A stretch of 64,000 nt of DNA from GWE2-42-39 sp963662895 (GCA_963662895.1 OY759981.1:1922001-1986000), one strand, 5' to 3'; positions 39,779 through 48,606 are shown, numbered from the stretch's first letter. Numbers and translations are program-made. The notes: generated from the letters alone by a model not told the origin.

Positions 39779-40804
39779 TTAAATAGATTTGTTAAGTATT
39801 ATCTCGTTTCCTTTTATCTCATAATTAATATTAAGAGAGAAGGCCATTATTTTCAATATTGATTTCAGGTTTTCATTTGTGTATTCTCCACTGACTGTTT
39901 TGGAAAGTATCTCCGGGGCGTTTACAATAATTTTTACGTTGTACCATCTTTCCAGCTGCTTTATCATTTCTCCCACGTTGGTTTTATCGAAGTAAAGCGT
40001 CCCGTCCATCCATTTGATATAGTCTTCAGATCTCACTTCCCGCATAACTATTTTTCCTGTAGATTTTTGAAAATAAACCTGTTCGTTTGGAGTGATTATA
40101 GATTCTTCCTTCTGTGAGCTAACTTTTACTTTTCCCGATACTACGGTTACTAATGCAAAGTCATCATCCTCAAAAGCCTTTATATCAAATGAAGTACCTA
40201 ATACAGTAATCTCGAGATCACCGGTTTGAATAATAAATGGTTTATTTTCATTACGGGCCACATCAAAAAAGGCTTGCCCATGTAGATGTACATTTCTGGT
40301 TTTACCGGTAAACTTCTCATCAAAACAGATCTTAGTGCCTGCATTTAGTTTTACCTGAGATCCATCTGATAAAGTTAAATTCGAAAGTTCTCCATATCCG
40401 GTGCTCTTTTGAAGCTGGGTGCTACTCTCGGTAATTAATTCTTGATATTCAGAACTGTTGTTTTTCATGGTTTTCCAAACGAGGGTAATAAAAACCGCGA
40501 AAACCAACACAGCAGCAATTCTTATAAAAGTTGATTGGAAGAATCTTGTATTCTTATTACCTGTGAATCGTTCTTGACTTTTTGCCGTTTCAAGAACATT
40601 TCGAGCTTCCTTATCAATTCCTTCTGCTGAATCTGTGGAATCATTTCCAGCCATGATTATGTCTGCATAAGCATCGAATAAATGGTCGAAGTTTTTGTGA
40701 ACATCCTTCTTATTGAATTCTTTCGCAAACTCCTCATATTCCTCCCTGGAACATTCTTTCCCATAAAATTTGTAAAACAATCCCAACTTCCTTTCTTCTT
40801 CCAT
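39779..40804 (-). CDS. FecR-type anti-sigma factor (PI-PLC island)
   Basis: Single-pass anti-sigma protein of 341 residues. The N-terminal cytoplasmic part (about 1-85) is followed by one transmembrane helix (about 90-110, FIRIAAVLVFAVFITLVW), then a periplasmic FecR domain (about 130-235; LSDGSQVKLNAGTKI, LHGQAFFDVAR, VTVLGTSFDIKAF-like) and a C-terminal STN-like domain (about 270-338). It lies between its sigma factor and the SusC transducer and should be the inner-membrane relay. Confidence 0.93.
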   Translation of the reverse strand: MEEERKLGLFYKFYGKECSREEYEEFAKEFNKKDVHKNFDHLFDAYADIIMAGNDSTDSAEGIDKEARNVLETAKSQERFTGNKNTRFFQSTFIRIAAVLVFAVFITLVWKTMKNNSSEYQELITESSTQLQKSTGYGELSNLTLSDGSQVKLNAGTKICFDEKFTGKTRNVHLHGQAFFDVARNENKPFIIQTGDLEITVLGTSFDIKAFEDDDFALVTVVSGKVKVSSQKEESIITPNEQVYFQKSTGKIVMREVRSEDYIKWMDGTLYFDKTNVGEMIKQLERWYNVKIIVNAPEILSKTVSGEYTNENLKSILKIMAFSLNINYEIKGNEIILNKSI

Positions 40805-40971
40805 TAACTGACTTTTTACACCCTATATACTTATTTGAAGAGTTGAGGGACTAGTGAAAACCTGACTTTTTTGAAACAATTTATAACCAACTGAATTTGT
40901 TTCGATTACAGCCATTCAAAATTTCTAGAAGTTGTTAAAGCGTTAACGTAACTGCGGATAAGAATGACAGG

Positions 40972-41589
40972 CTAAACAAAAAAGAATAATACAAAAGAAT
41001 ACATAGCAATCTCTCCGTACTTCCCAATAACTTCTTTAAGGTATTTGAGCGAATCAACCATGTGGTTCTTCACAGTATTTTTAGATATACCCAGCTGTTC
41101 CGCAATTTCACTGTGAGATTTACCTTTTAGTTTGGCTAATTCAAAAATGTCTCGTTTTCTTGAACTTAACTGTTTCAGTGCCGAATCAACGAGTTCATCT
41201 AATTCAAGCGAAACGAGTGCCTCTTCCGTATCATTTCCGGCTTCACTAAAATTAAGCCAACGTTGCTCGATCATTTGGCGGTTCTTTGCTGTTTCTTTAA
41301 AGAAATCATAAATCTTATTTCGTGCGCTTGTCATTAAATAGGATGAGAAAGACTGATCGGGGTCAATATTATTCCGATTTAACCACACGGCAACAAAAAC
41401 TTCCTGAACAATGTCGTCTGTTAGTGCAGAATCGTTAATGAACGTTTGAATAAACTTACACAACACAGGTTTGTATTGTGCATACAATTTTTCAAATGCC
41501 TCTTCATTCCCTTCGATAAATTGTTGAATAAGTTCTTTTCCCAAAACGTAATCGTTAATTGTTTCGTTGGTAAAAGTAGAGGTATTCAA
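40972..41589 (-). CDS. ECF sigma factor (PI-PLC island)
   Basis: Sigma-70 region 2 (FEKLYAQYKPVLCKFIQ; LTDDIVQEVFVAVWLNR) and region 4 (LAKLKGKSHSEIAEQLGISKNTVKNH, split here as KSHSEIAEQL and ISKNTVKNHM) identify an ECF sigma factor. A hydrophobic C-terminal tail (YSFVLFFFV) is present, as in the PUL1 homologue. The only in-frame start near the N terminus is TTG at 41589; no ATG lies in the open frame upstream before a stop at 41620. FecR follows after 167 bp. Confidence 0.92.
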   Translation of the reverse strand: MNTSTFTNETINDYVLGKELIQQFIEGNEEAFEKLYAQYKPVLCKFIQTFINDSALTDDIVQEVFVAVWLNRNNIDPDQSFSSYLMTSARNKIYDFFKETAKNRQMIEQRWLNFSEAGNDTEEALVSLELDELVDSALKQLSSRKRDIFELAKLKGKSHSEIAEQLGISKNTVKNHMVDSLKYLKEVIGKYGEIAMYSFVLFFFV

Positions 41590-41787
41590 TGTGCATTCTG
41601 TTACGGTTCTGTTAAAATATTATTAGACTTTTTTTAGAAAAATCCATTTCGTAATTTAAAATCTAATTGAAAGATTTACGGCAATCTACCTGATATCTCA
41701 TTAATATTATCGTAACTGAATATTAACATATTTGGTATTTATTAACGTTGAAATTAATATAGCTTTGAGATGAATTAAAACGAAACC

Positions 41788-42162
41788 TTGATGAAAAATT
41801 ATGCAAGGTTAATTCTTAAAACAAACACAAATTATCTTCCAACTAATCTTCCTGCCCAATTTTTTGGGATGCCAGACAATAGTGTAATTATTGTCTATGC
41901 ACGATTCTATTCAATTAAATTTGAAGACACCGGACTTGAATTTGTATTTGCCCGACACAGTGAATTTAAATATGACTACAAAAACGGCAAAATATTTTAC
42001 TCCGGGAATAAGGCAGAATTCTTTATTCCAGATGAAATGATAGACAAACCTGATCCAAAATTTGAGATACTGGATGTTTATCGGAATATTGATTCGTTTT
42101 CAAAGGCTTCAGAATACTTAAATAAAAAGGCAGCCGGGAAGTTCTGTTTGGGCATAAGATAG
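41788..42162 (+). pseudogene. Host gene fragment fused to insertion-sequence remnant
   Basis: A 124-residue open frame of unknown family. Residues 1 to about 112 have no recognisable motif; the sequence is beta-rich with aromatic residues. The last 12 residues (AAGKFCLGIR end) are encoded by the start of the IS copy 2 remnant in a frame different from the transposase. So the original 3' end is missing and this is probably a truncated gene. No signal peptide or membrane segment is visible. Confidence 0.6.
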
Positions 42163-42590
42163 ATTTCTGCAGCGGGAAAAGTAACCTGATCCTTCATTGC
42201 CAGGTTTTAAAGGGTAACCCATCGGACAAAGATTTGCTGGCCCCGGCCCTTGACACAATGATTGAAAAATATGGCAAAGTGCCCCGGGATTATGCCACCG
42301 ATGGCGGATATGCCTCACTGGCCAACCAAAAATATGCCCGGGCTAAGGGTATTATCAATATCATGTTTAACAAGATTGTCGGGAGTATGAAGAATATTAC
42401 CAGCAGTAAGAACATGGAGACCAGGCTGAAAAAGTGGCGAAGCGGAGCTGAGGCAGTCATATCCAATATTAAACGCATAACCTTTCGCGTTGCACCTGGA
42501 AAGGATGGGAACACTTTGCCTCTAAAGTGCTATGGAGTGCCATTGCTTACAACATCAGGGTAATGACAGCCCAGGTCGTGAAGCTGGTTT
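42126..42590 (+). pseudogene. Transposase remnant in IS copy 2
   Basis: Codes for the middle and C-terminal part of the transposase: SREVLFGHKIDFCSGKSNLI, then GNPSDKDLLAPALDTMIEKY and DYATDGGYASLANQKYA, with the DGGY Asp typical of the DDE core. Near 42485 the frame runs into VAPGKDG, while the normal C terminus RCTWKGWEHF lies in another frame, so there is a further frameshift. No start or N-terminal domain is present. Confidence 0.85.
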
Positions 42591-42825
42591 AACCGGTCCT
42601 GTCTTTTTTATGAGAGAAGCGAAAAAATGGAACCAATGGGGAACGTGTGCAAAACAGGCAGAAAATAGTGGGAAGAACAGGTCAAAACTGGATAAAACAA
42701 ATAAAAGTGAAACAAAAATGATGGGAAAAGTAAAAACAGGACCGCATTATGAAAAATAAAAGCCAGTGAAAAGATTTTTCGGCAGGTTCCTTTGGCAAAA
42801 CTGCCGACTTTATAGGCAGACACTA
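42126..42825 (+). mobile_element. Insertion sequence copy 2, 5'-truncated
   Basis: A 700-bp right-hand part of the same element as copy 1, in the same orientation. Positions 42126-42170 match 31505-31549 and 42485-42825 match 31550-31890; I find one difference in these 386 bp (in the right inverted repeat). The intervening 314 bp are absent from copy 1. About 737 bp of the left end, including the left inverted repeat, are gone. Confidence 0.9.
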
Positions 42826-42837
42826 ATTAAAATTTAA

Positions 42838-42892
42838 AGGATAAACACAGGATAAACACAGGATAAACGCAGGATAAACGCAGGATAAGCGA
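42838..42892 (+). repeat. Tandem 11-bp repeat, five units
   Basis: Units aggataaacac, aggataaacac, aggataaacgc, aggataaacgc and aggataagcga follow each other without gaps, starting 12 bp after the end of IS copy 2. The unit is close to one helical turn. It lies upstream of the GntR operator region. Confidence 0.9.
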
Positions 42893-42981
42893 AGCCAGGA
42901 TAGGGAAACACAACGACAAAAATGCCCAAAATTGAATTTTTAACCCACATTGCTGTATTATTCATAACAATTATAAATTAT

Positions 42982-43066
42982 TATTCTACTTGAATGAATC
43001 TATTCTACTGTTAAAGCATACGAAAACAATGCGTTGTATATTTGATGTGTAGAATAGGGTAGAATA
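42982..43066. promoter_or_regulatory. Four-half-site operator flanking the GntR operon promoter
   Basis: The 8-mer TATTCTAC occurs at 42982-42989 and 43001-43008, and its exact reverse complement GTAGAATA at 43049-43056 and 43059-43066. The pairs flank a TATATTTG -7 box (43037-43044). The last half-site overlaps the A of the gntR start codon. Such an arrangement suits autoregulation by the GntR-type protein encoded immediately downstream. Confidence 0.65.
43037..43044 (+). promoter_or_regulatory. -7 box of the GntR operon
   Basis: TATATTTG matches TAnnTTTG and lies 21 nt upstream of the gntR ATG. The expected -33 region coincides with the second upstream half-site at 43001-43008, which would let a bound repressor block polymerase. 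No clear TTG is present. Confidence 0.5.
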
Positions 43067-44076
43067 TGCCGGATGTTTTTGACTACATAAATATTGAGCA
43101 GCAGCAAAAGTCCAAAAAGGATGGTATTGTTGATGGAATCCTGGCAGCCATAGCCGGTAATGCCATATCTAAAGGTGACCCGCTCCCCTCGGTCAATAAG
43201 TTTATTCAGAAACTGGGGGTTGCCCGAATGACTGTGGTTAGGGCGTTGAATATCCTGAAGGAACGTGGCATCATCATTTCAGAAGATAAGATCGGGTATT
43301 TTGTGCGCGATGTGAACGTGAAACGGGAATTGAAGGTTTTCCTGTTCCTCACAGGATTCGATTCGTACCACGAGACCTTGTATAACCAGATTATCGCGGG
43401 GGCCAATGGTGCAAATATTACAATCGACTTGTATTTCCATCATTGTAACCCTAAAATATTTAAATCGGTTTTACAGGAAAACTTAGGCTTATATGGTCTG
43501 TACGTGATTACTGCGTTTGAAGATCCCGGCGTTCAAAAATTATTATCCCGCGTACCCTCCGGCAAACTTTTGCAAATCATTCGTCCGCCGCTGCGTGAGG
43601 AAGTTTCCTTTATTAGCCAGGATTTTTATTCCGGGGTAAAAAAATCCCTTGAAAAGCTGAAAAACCGTTTGAACCGGTTCGACCGTTTTATTCTAATCTT
43701 TCCGCAGAAAAAAGGACACCCGGAAGAAATAAAAACAGCATTTGCCGAATTCTGTATAAAGAATAATATTGTTTATCGTATTGAGAAAAAGGCCAGTCGT
43801 GAATTGATCACCAAAGGAAGCGCCTACTGGGTCATTGAAGATACGGATTTACTTTTCCTGATAAAAACAGGTGAAGAAATGGGGCTCCGGGTAGGGAAAG
43901 AGTTCGGCATCCTTTCGTATAACGAAACGCCAATGAAGGAAATAATCAGAAACGGGATTACTGTGATCAGTGTTGATTTTGCAAAAATGGGACAGTCAGT
44001 TTCTAAATTTATAGGCAAACCTTCTTTTACAAAGGAAATATTTTCTCCTGATATTATTTTCAGAAATTCATTATAA
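43066..44076 (+). CDS. GntR-family regulator with LacI-like sensing domain
   Basis: A 336-residue repressor or activator. The N-terminal winged helix (about 15-80) shows GDPLPSVNKFIQKLGVARMTVVRAL and a wing ending GYFVRD. The rest (about 85-330) resembles the periplasmic-binding-protein-like sugar-sensing domain found in AraR-type chimeras (LFLTGFDSYHETLYNQIIAGA; final DIIFRNS). It is the first gene of the MFS-isomerase-lyase-oxidoreductase operon and probably controls it through the four half-sites in its own leader. The ligand is likely a sugar or sugar acid imported or formed by that operon. Confidence 0.88.
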   Translation: MPDVFDYINIEQQQKSKKDGIVDGILAAIAGNAISKGDPLPSVNKFIQKLGVARMTVVRALNILKERGIIISEDKIGYFVRDVNVKRELKVFLFLTGFDSYHETLYNQIIAGANGANITIDLYFHHCNPKIFKSVLQENLGLYGLYVITAFEDPGVQKLLSRVPSGKLLQIIRPPLREEVSFISQDFYSGVKKSLEKLKNRLNRFDRFILIFPQKKGHPEEIKTAFAEFCIKNNIVYRIEKKASRELITKGSAYWVIEDTDLLFLIKTGEEMGLRVGKEFGILSYNETPMKEIIRNGITVISVDFAKMGQSVSKFIGKPSFTKEIFSPDIIFRNSL

Positions 44077-44145
44077 CAAAAAGAAACAAACTAAACCCAA
44101 AACAAATGATACAAGGTTAGTCCTGCAACAGGTAAATAAGAACTT

Positions 44146-45417
44146 ATGAAAAATCAAAAAACACAAACCAACTTTCGCTGGTTTATCCTGGCATTATTGT
44201 TTATTGCAACCACTATTCTTTACATCGACCGGTCGGCGCTGGGCATATTGGCCCCCGACCTGCAAAAAAGCATTGGCTGGTCAGAAGAGCAATACGGGAT
44301 CATTAACAGCGTATTCATGATTGCTTATGCAATATGTTTTATCCTGATGGGTAAAATAATCGACACGATTGGCACACGGAAAGGTTACCTGGTGTCGATA
44401 GGAATCTGGAGCCTGGCAACACTCGGACATGCCCTTTCCCGCTCGTGGATTGGCTTTGCCGTGGCCCGTTTCAGCCTGGCAATCGGGCAATCGGGTAATT
44501 TCCCTTCAGCCATAAAAGCGGTTGCCGAATGGTTCCCAAAAAAAGACCGGGCGCTGGCCGTCGGCATTTTTAACGGCGGGGCCAATATGGGAACCATCCT
44601 TTCTCCTCTGATCATTCCGGTACTGGTGCTTAGTTTCGACAACTGGCGTGTCGGCTTCCTGTGGACTTTCCCGATTAGCATGATCTGGATCCTTCTGTGG
44701 TTAAAGTATTTCCGCAAACCCGAACAAAGCCAGGAAGTTTCTGTTAGTGAGCTCGGATACATTAATTCGGACAGTGAAGTTGAAGAAAACACCAAAGCCG
44801 TAAAGTGGAAAGATATTCTTCCGCACCGCGGGGCATGGGCCATTGCAGTTGCCAAATTCATGGCCGATCCGATCTGGTGGTTTTACCTCTTCTGGGGTGC
44901 AAAATTCCTGAACGAAAAATTCGGGGTTAACCTGAAGGAAATAGGGCTGCCGTTTTTTACTATTTACCTTGTTTCATGGGGTATCGGGATTTTCCTGGGA
45001 TGGTTGTCTTCCAAATTTTTGAAGATCGGTTTTAGCCTGAATAAAGGGCGTAAACTAGGGATGCTTGCCTGTGGGTTATTTGCTGTACCGGTAATGATGG
45101 TACCGCATACTTCGAACATGTGGATTGCCGTGGGGTTAATTGCTCTGGCTGCCGGCGGGCATTGTGGCTGGTCGGCCAATGTTTTCAGCCTGATGTCGGA
45201 TATCTTTCCGAAAAAAGCAACCGGTTCAGTAGCTGGTTTTGGCGGCTTTGCCGGGGCCGTTGGCGGGGCTATTGTGGCCTTTGGCGTGGGTAAAATCCTT
45301 CAGAATGTCGGGACCGACGGCTATGCCATTCCCTTTGCCGTTGCCGGTTGCGGCTATCTGATCGCTTTACTGATCGTGCATTTGCTGGTGCCAAAAATTA
45401 AAACAGTTAATATTTAA
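44146..45417 (+). CDS. MFS permease, hexuronate/aldonate (ACS) type
   Basis: Inner-membrane symporter with 12 predicted helices (423 residues). The opening NFRWFILALLFIATTILYIDR, in short the IDR motif after helix 1, together with GWSEEQYG and AVAEWFPKKDRALAVGIFNGGANMG (shortened: EWFPKKDRALAVG), is typical of the anion:cation symporter group that includes ExuT and GudP. So a hexuronate or related acid is the likely cargo, which would fit a pectin-degrading neighbourhood. The exact substrate cannot be read from sequence. It lies 69 bp after gntR and 12 bp before the isomerase. Confidence 0.88.
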   Translation: MKNQKTQTNFRWFILALLFIATTILYIDRSALGILAPDLQKSIGWSEEQYGIINSVFMIAYAICFILMGKIIDTIGTRKGYLVSIGIWSLATLGHALSRSWIGFAVARFSLAIGQSGNFPSAIKAVAEWFPKKDRALAVGIFNGGANMGTILSPLIIPVLVLSFDNWRVGFLWTFPISMIWILLWLKYFRKPEQSQEVSVSELGYINSDSEVEENTKAVKWKDILPHRGAWAIAVAKFMADPIWWFYLFWGAKFLNEKFGVNLKEIGLPFFTIYLVSWGIGIFLGWLSSKFLKIGFSLNKGRKLGMLACGLFAVPVMMVPHTSNMWIAVGLIALAAGGHCGWSANVFSLMSDIFPKKATGSVAGFGGFAGAVGGAIVAFGVGKILQNVGTDGYAIPFAVAGCGYLIALLIVHLLVPKIKTVNI

Positions 45418-45429
45418 AACTTAAATAAA

Positions 45430-46893
45430 ATGAGAAACGCATTAGATGTAAAAGTCAACATTAAACCTGTGTTCAGTAGTATGATACATGCCGATGCATG
45501 GGAAGGCCCGTGCCGGGTAGGATCTAAAAAAGAACTTTCGAAAGAACACGAAATTGAAGTAAATGAAAAACAATTCGCAACATGGGGAAAAGTTCTGGAA
45601 GAAAACATCGATACTTCTGTTGCAAACATTCTGGAACCAGTTTATATTCAATTTTCAGAAACTTTTGTTGTTCCTGACAGCGAATTCAAAAAACTTGAAA
45701 AAGATGTATTTGAAACTGATATATATTTAATTACCTACCGGGTTCCCGGCTTAGTGGAAAGGTTTAACAAACCTGTTGCCATGATTAACCTCGGGCCTAC
45801 CCCTGTCGATCTTGTTGCCTATTATGCCGACATCAATAAAGAAGCCTATATGGCACATGATTATGAAGAATTCAACGAAATAATAGAACTTTTGCAGGTT
45901 AGGAAAGCCATTGCGAATACCAAAATAATGATCCTGTCCGGTTCCGAAATTATCCCGGTAAGTGTTAACAGCAGCATTTACGACCTTCCGGCATTAGAGG
46001 AAAAATATGGGATCAGGAATAACAGGCTTACTTACAGAATGGTATTCGATGAAATGGAGAAGATAAAAGAAAAAGGTTGTAAGGAAGTTGATAAAATAAC
46101 ATCTGAATTACTTTCAAACGCGGAAAAAGCAACAATTAAAAAAGAAGACTTAACACAGGATATTTATTTCTACCGGGCCATTAAAAATATCATGGAAGAA
46201 TTCGATTGTAATGCGTTTACCATTCCATGTAAGGATTTATGTGCATCACGCTTCCCTGAAAAAATGCGCTGTGTGCCATGTGTGGCCCATTCCCTTTTAA
46301 AAGATGAAAAAATACCGACGGCCTGCGAAGAAGATTTAAGCGCCTGGCTTGCCGTTACTTTCCTGATGTACTTATCAAAAAAATCAGTATTTATGGGAAA
46401 CCCGGTATTGGTTAAAAAAGGAAAGTACACAATTGAAGAACTGGGGATCATGAAAGGACTGGTCAGCACCCCGGCTTACACTTTTGACGAGGAGATGCTG
46501 GAAATCCACCATTCAACACCCGGCCTCAAAATGGATGGGTTCGATCAGGCACCATTACCATATGAAGTAGGCCATTTTACCTATGAAGGCTGGGGAGGAA
46601 AAGTCCAGGTAGATATGGCCAAACATGACGATAAAACAGTAACTCTTGCCCGGTTTAACCGTTCGGCAGATAAGGTCATTGTTGCAAAAGCAGAAATTGT
46701 AGCTTGTGAATTCAGGGAAATATATTGCAGTCCTGCCGTATATTACAGGGTCGAAGGAGACGCCCGGAATTTCAGGCAAAGGCTTGCCAAAGGCGGTTAC
46801 GGACACCATCTGGCTGTTGTTTACGGGGATTACAGGGAAAAAATGTGTAAATTAGCTGAGATCATGAACTTTGAAATCGAGGTTTTTAACTAA
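45430..46893 (+). CDS. L-fucose/L-arabinose isomerase-like sugar isomerase
   Basis: A 487-residue cytoplasmic protein without signal peptide. The C-terminal part (about 360-487: HHSTPGLKMDGF, VEGDARNF, YGHHLAVVYGDY) resembles the last domain of FucI/AraA-type aldose-ketose isomerases, including the conserved GHH...YGD stretch. The N-terminal part (about 1-200) fits the two Rossmann-like domains of that fold. A Cys-rich patch (CKDLCASRFPEKMRCVPC, about 268-285) is unusual. Substrate is likely an aldose or keto sugar made by the operon's pathway. Confidence 0.7.
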   Translation: MRNALDVKVNIKPVFSSMIHADAWEGPCRVGSKKELSKEHEIEVNEKQFATWGKVLEENIDTSVANILEPVYIQFSETFVVPDSEFKKLEKDVFETDIYLITYRVPGLVERFNKPVAMINLGPTPVDLVAYYADINKEAYMAHDYEEFNEIIELLQVRKAIANTKIMILSGSEIIPVSVNSSIYDLPALEEKYGIRNNRLTYRMVFDEMEKIKEKGCKEVDKITSELLSNAEKATIKKEDLTQDIYFYRAIKNIMEEFDCNAFTIPCKDLCASRFPEKMRCVPCVAHSLLKDEKIPTACEEDLSAWLAVTFLMYLSKKSVFMGNPVLVKKGKYTIEELGIMKGLVSTPAYTFDEEMLEIHHSTPGLKMDGFDQAPLPYEVGHFTYEGWGGKVQVDMAKHDDKTVTLARFNRSADKVIVAKAEIVACEFREIYCSPAVYYRVEGDARNFRQRLAKGGYGHHLAVVYGDYREKMCKLAEIMNFEIEVFN

Positions 46894-46907
46894 AAAAATA
46901 AACAATC

Positions 46908-46937
46908 ATTCCGGTTTGTCGCATGATGAACCGGAAT
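46908..46937 (+). terminator. Hairpin after the isomerase gene
   Basis: Perfect 9-bp stem ATTCCGGTT / AACCGGAAT with a 12-nt loop, 15 nt after the isomerase stop, followed by a pyrimidine-rich run (CTCTTCTGTTTCCCTTTT). It may end part of the transcript before the lyase gene. Confidence 0.6.
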
Positions 46938-47014
46938 CTCTTCTGTTTCCCTTTTACTGTAAATCTTCCTCTTTAAAATGAATAAAAATTAAGAAACAAT
47001 AATTAAGCTGAACC

Positions 47015-48583
47015 ATGTCAAAAACTATTTATTCTTTTCTGACAATTTTATTTGCTTTTTCAATCGTAAGCTGCAAACAACAAAAAACGATTCTTGAAGG
47101 AGGATTAAAAAACCCCTTTTTTGTGTTTAACAACTCGATGAATAAAAGTGATATTGCTCCGATGCCTTATGCCGAACAAGCTAAACTGTTAAAAACGCTG
47201 GGTTATGACGGGATGGAATACAAAGAAACAGATGGTTTGCCTGAAACGATTGACCTGTTTAAAAAGCAGGGTCTGAAAATTTATACCGATTATGTCCGGG
47301 TCGATATTGATAAGGACGAACCTTACTTGTCCGAATGGAAACAGGTGATCCCGAAGCTCGAAGGAAGCGGTATTATTTTGTGGCTTCACCTTCATTCCAA
47401 AAAATATGTCCCGTCTGATGAGGCTGCTGATTCTGTGGTTGTCCCCATCTTACAGGATTTAGCCGATTTTGCAAAACCTTACGGGGTACGCCTGGCCATC
47501 TATCCGCATGCCGGTTTTCTGGCTGAAAAAGCTGAAGATTCATTCCGGTTGGCAACTAAGGTGAACCGTGAAAACGTGGGTGTTGTATTTAACCTTTGCC
47601 ATTTCCTGAAAACCAGTCCTGATGAAAATATAGTGCCGGTAATCGATCAGGTTTTGCCCAAACTGTTTGCTGTTTCAATCTCGGGGGCCGATTGCGGCGA
47701 TACGCAGAATATGGATTGGAATCGGCTGATCCGGCCTTTGGGACAGGGAACATTCGATGTTTACCGGCTTATTGAACTGTTGGCCGACAAGGGCTACTCC
47801 GGGCCAATAGGGCTTCAGTGTTACAACCTGAAAGGGGAACCCGAACGGTACCTGAAGCAAAGCATGGAAACCTGGAAAAGTTTTAGCAGGAAATATGCTG
47901 TGCCGCATAATACCTTAACTAAAGAAGAAGTAGCCGGAGGCTGGCAATTGTTGTTCGACGGGACTACTTCAGCTAACTGGCACGGAATTAATAAAGATTC
48001 GTTTCCCCTGGCCGGATGGAAAATCGGGAATGGCGAGTTGGTTGCCAATGCCACCAATGGCGCGGAATCTGGAAATGGGGGAGATATTGTTACTGATAAA
48101 GAGTATGGAAATTTTATCCTGAAATGGCAATGGAACATGGTTTCAAAAGGTGGCAACAGCGGGTTGAAATATTTTGTACAGGAGGGCCTCGGCGACAATA
48201 AGAAATACGGGTATGGCCTTGAATACCAGATTTTGGACGACAAAAACCACGAGTGGATGTTAAACGGGAAAATGCAGCCGAACGATTATCACACGGTTGG
48301 CGCATTGTATGAAATTTATCCGGCCTCTGCCGATAAATGCCCAAGCCCGCTTGGTTTATGGAACGAAAGTATGATCGTAAGCAACGGGAACCATGTGGAA
48401 CATTGGCTGAATAACAGGAAAATTCTGGAATATGAACGGGGAAGTGATGATTTTAATAAAAAAATAGCTGAAAGTAAGTTTAAAAAAATTTCTGGCTTTG
48501 GGTTACACCCCAAAGGACATTTGTTGATCCAGGACCACGGAAGTATTGTCCGTTTCAGGGATATTAAAATTAAAGAATTATAA
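47015..48583 (+). CDS. TIM-barrel lyase/isomerase fused to DUF1080, lipoprotein
   Basis: Exported lipoprotein (lipobox VSC, Cys20) of 522 residues. Residues about 25-290 are a sugar phosphate isomerase/epimerase-type TIM barrel (AEQAKLLKTLGYDGMEY, GVRLAIYPHAGFL, NVGVVFNLCHFL, metal-ligand-like D and H positions). Residues about 308-522 are a DUF1080 jelly roll (GGWQLLFDGTT, DKEYGNFILKWQW, GNSGLKYF, GLEYQILDD, IQDHGSIVRFRDIKI). DUF1080 and such TIM barrels are known partners of Gfo/Idh enzymes in 3-keto-glycoside breakdown. Here they are one chain, directly before a Gfo/Idh gene. Confidence 0.85.
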   Translation: MSKTIYSFLTILFAFSIVSCKQQKTILEGGLKNPFFVFNNSMNKSDIAPMPYAEQAKLLKTLGYDGMEYKETDGLPETIDLFKKQGLKIYTDYVRVDIDKDEPYLSEWKQVIPKLEGSGIILWLHLHSKKYVPSDEAADSVVVPILQDLADFAKPYGVRLAIYPHAGFLAEKAEDSFRLATKVNRENVGVVFNLCHFLKTSPDENIVPVIDQVLPKLFAVSISGADCGDTQNMDWNRLIRPLGQGTFDVYRLIELLADKGYSGPIGLQCYNLKGEPERYLKQSMETWKSFSRKYAVPHNTLTKEEVAGGWQLLFDGTTSANWHGINKDSFPLAGWKIGNGELVANATNGAESGNGGDIVTDKEYGNFILKWQWNMVSKGGNSGLKYFVQEGLGDNKKYGYGLEYQILDDKNHEWMLNGKMQPNDYHTVGALYEIYPASADKCPSPLGLWNESMIVSNGNHVEHWLNNRKILEYERGSDDFNKKIAESKFKKISGFGLHPKGHLLIQDHGSIVRFRDIKIKEL

Positions 48584-48606
48584 ACCAACGAAAAAACCAA
48601 CGAAAA

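Noticed and set aside
30768..42825. A functional composite transposon
   Set aside because: Copy 2 has lost its left end and both copies have defective transposases, so autonomous movement is unlikely now, although past movement or recombination is possible.
42840..42895. CRISPR array
   Set aside because: The 11-bp units are contiguous without spacers and there are no cas genes in the window.
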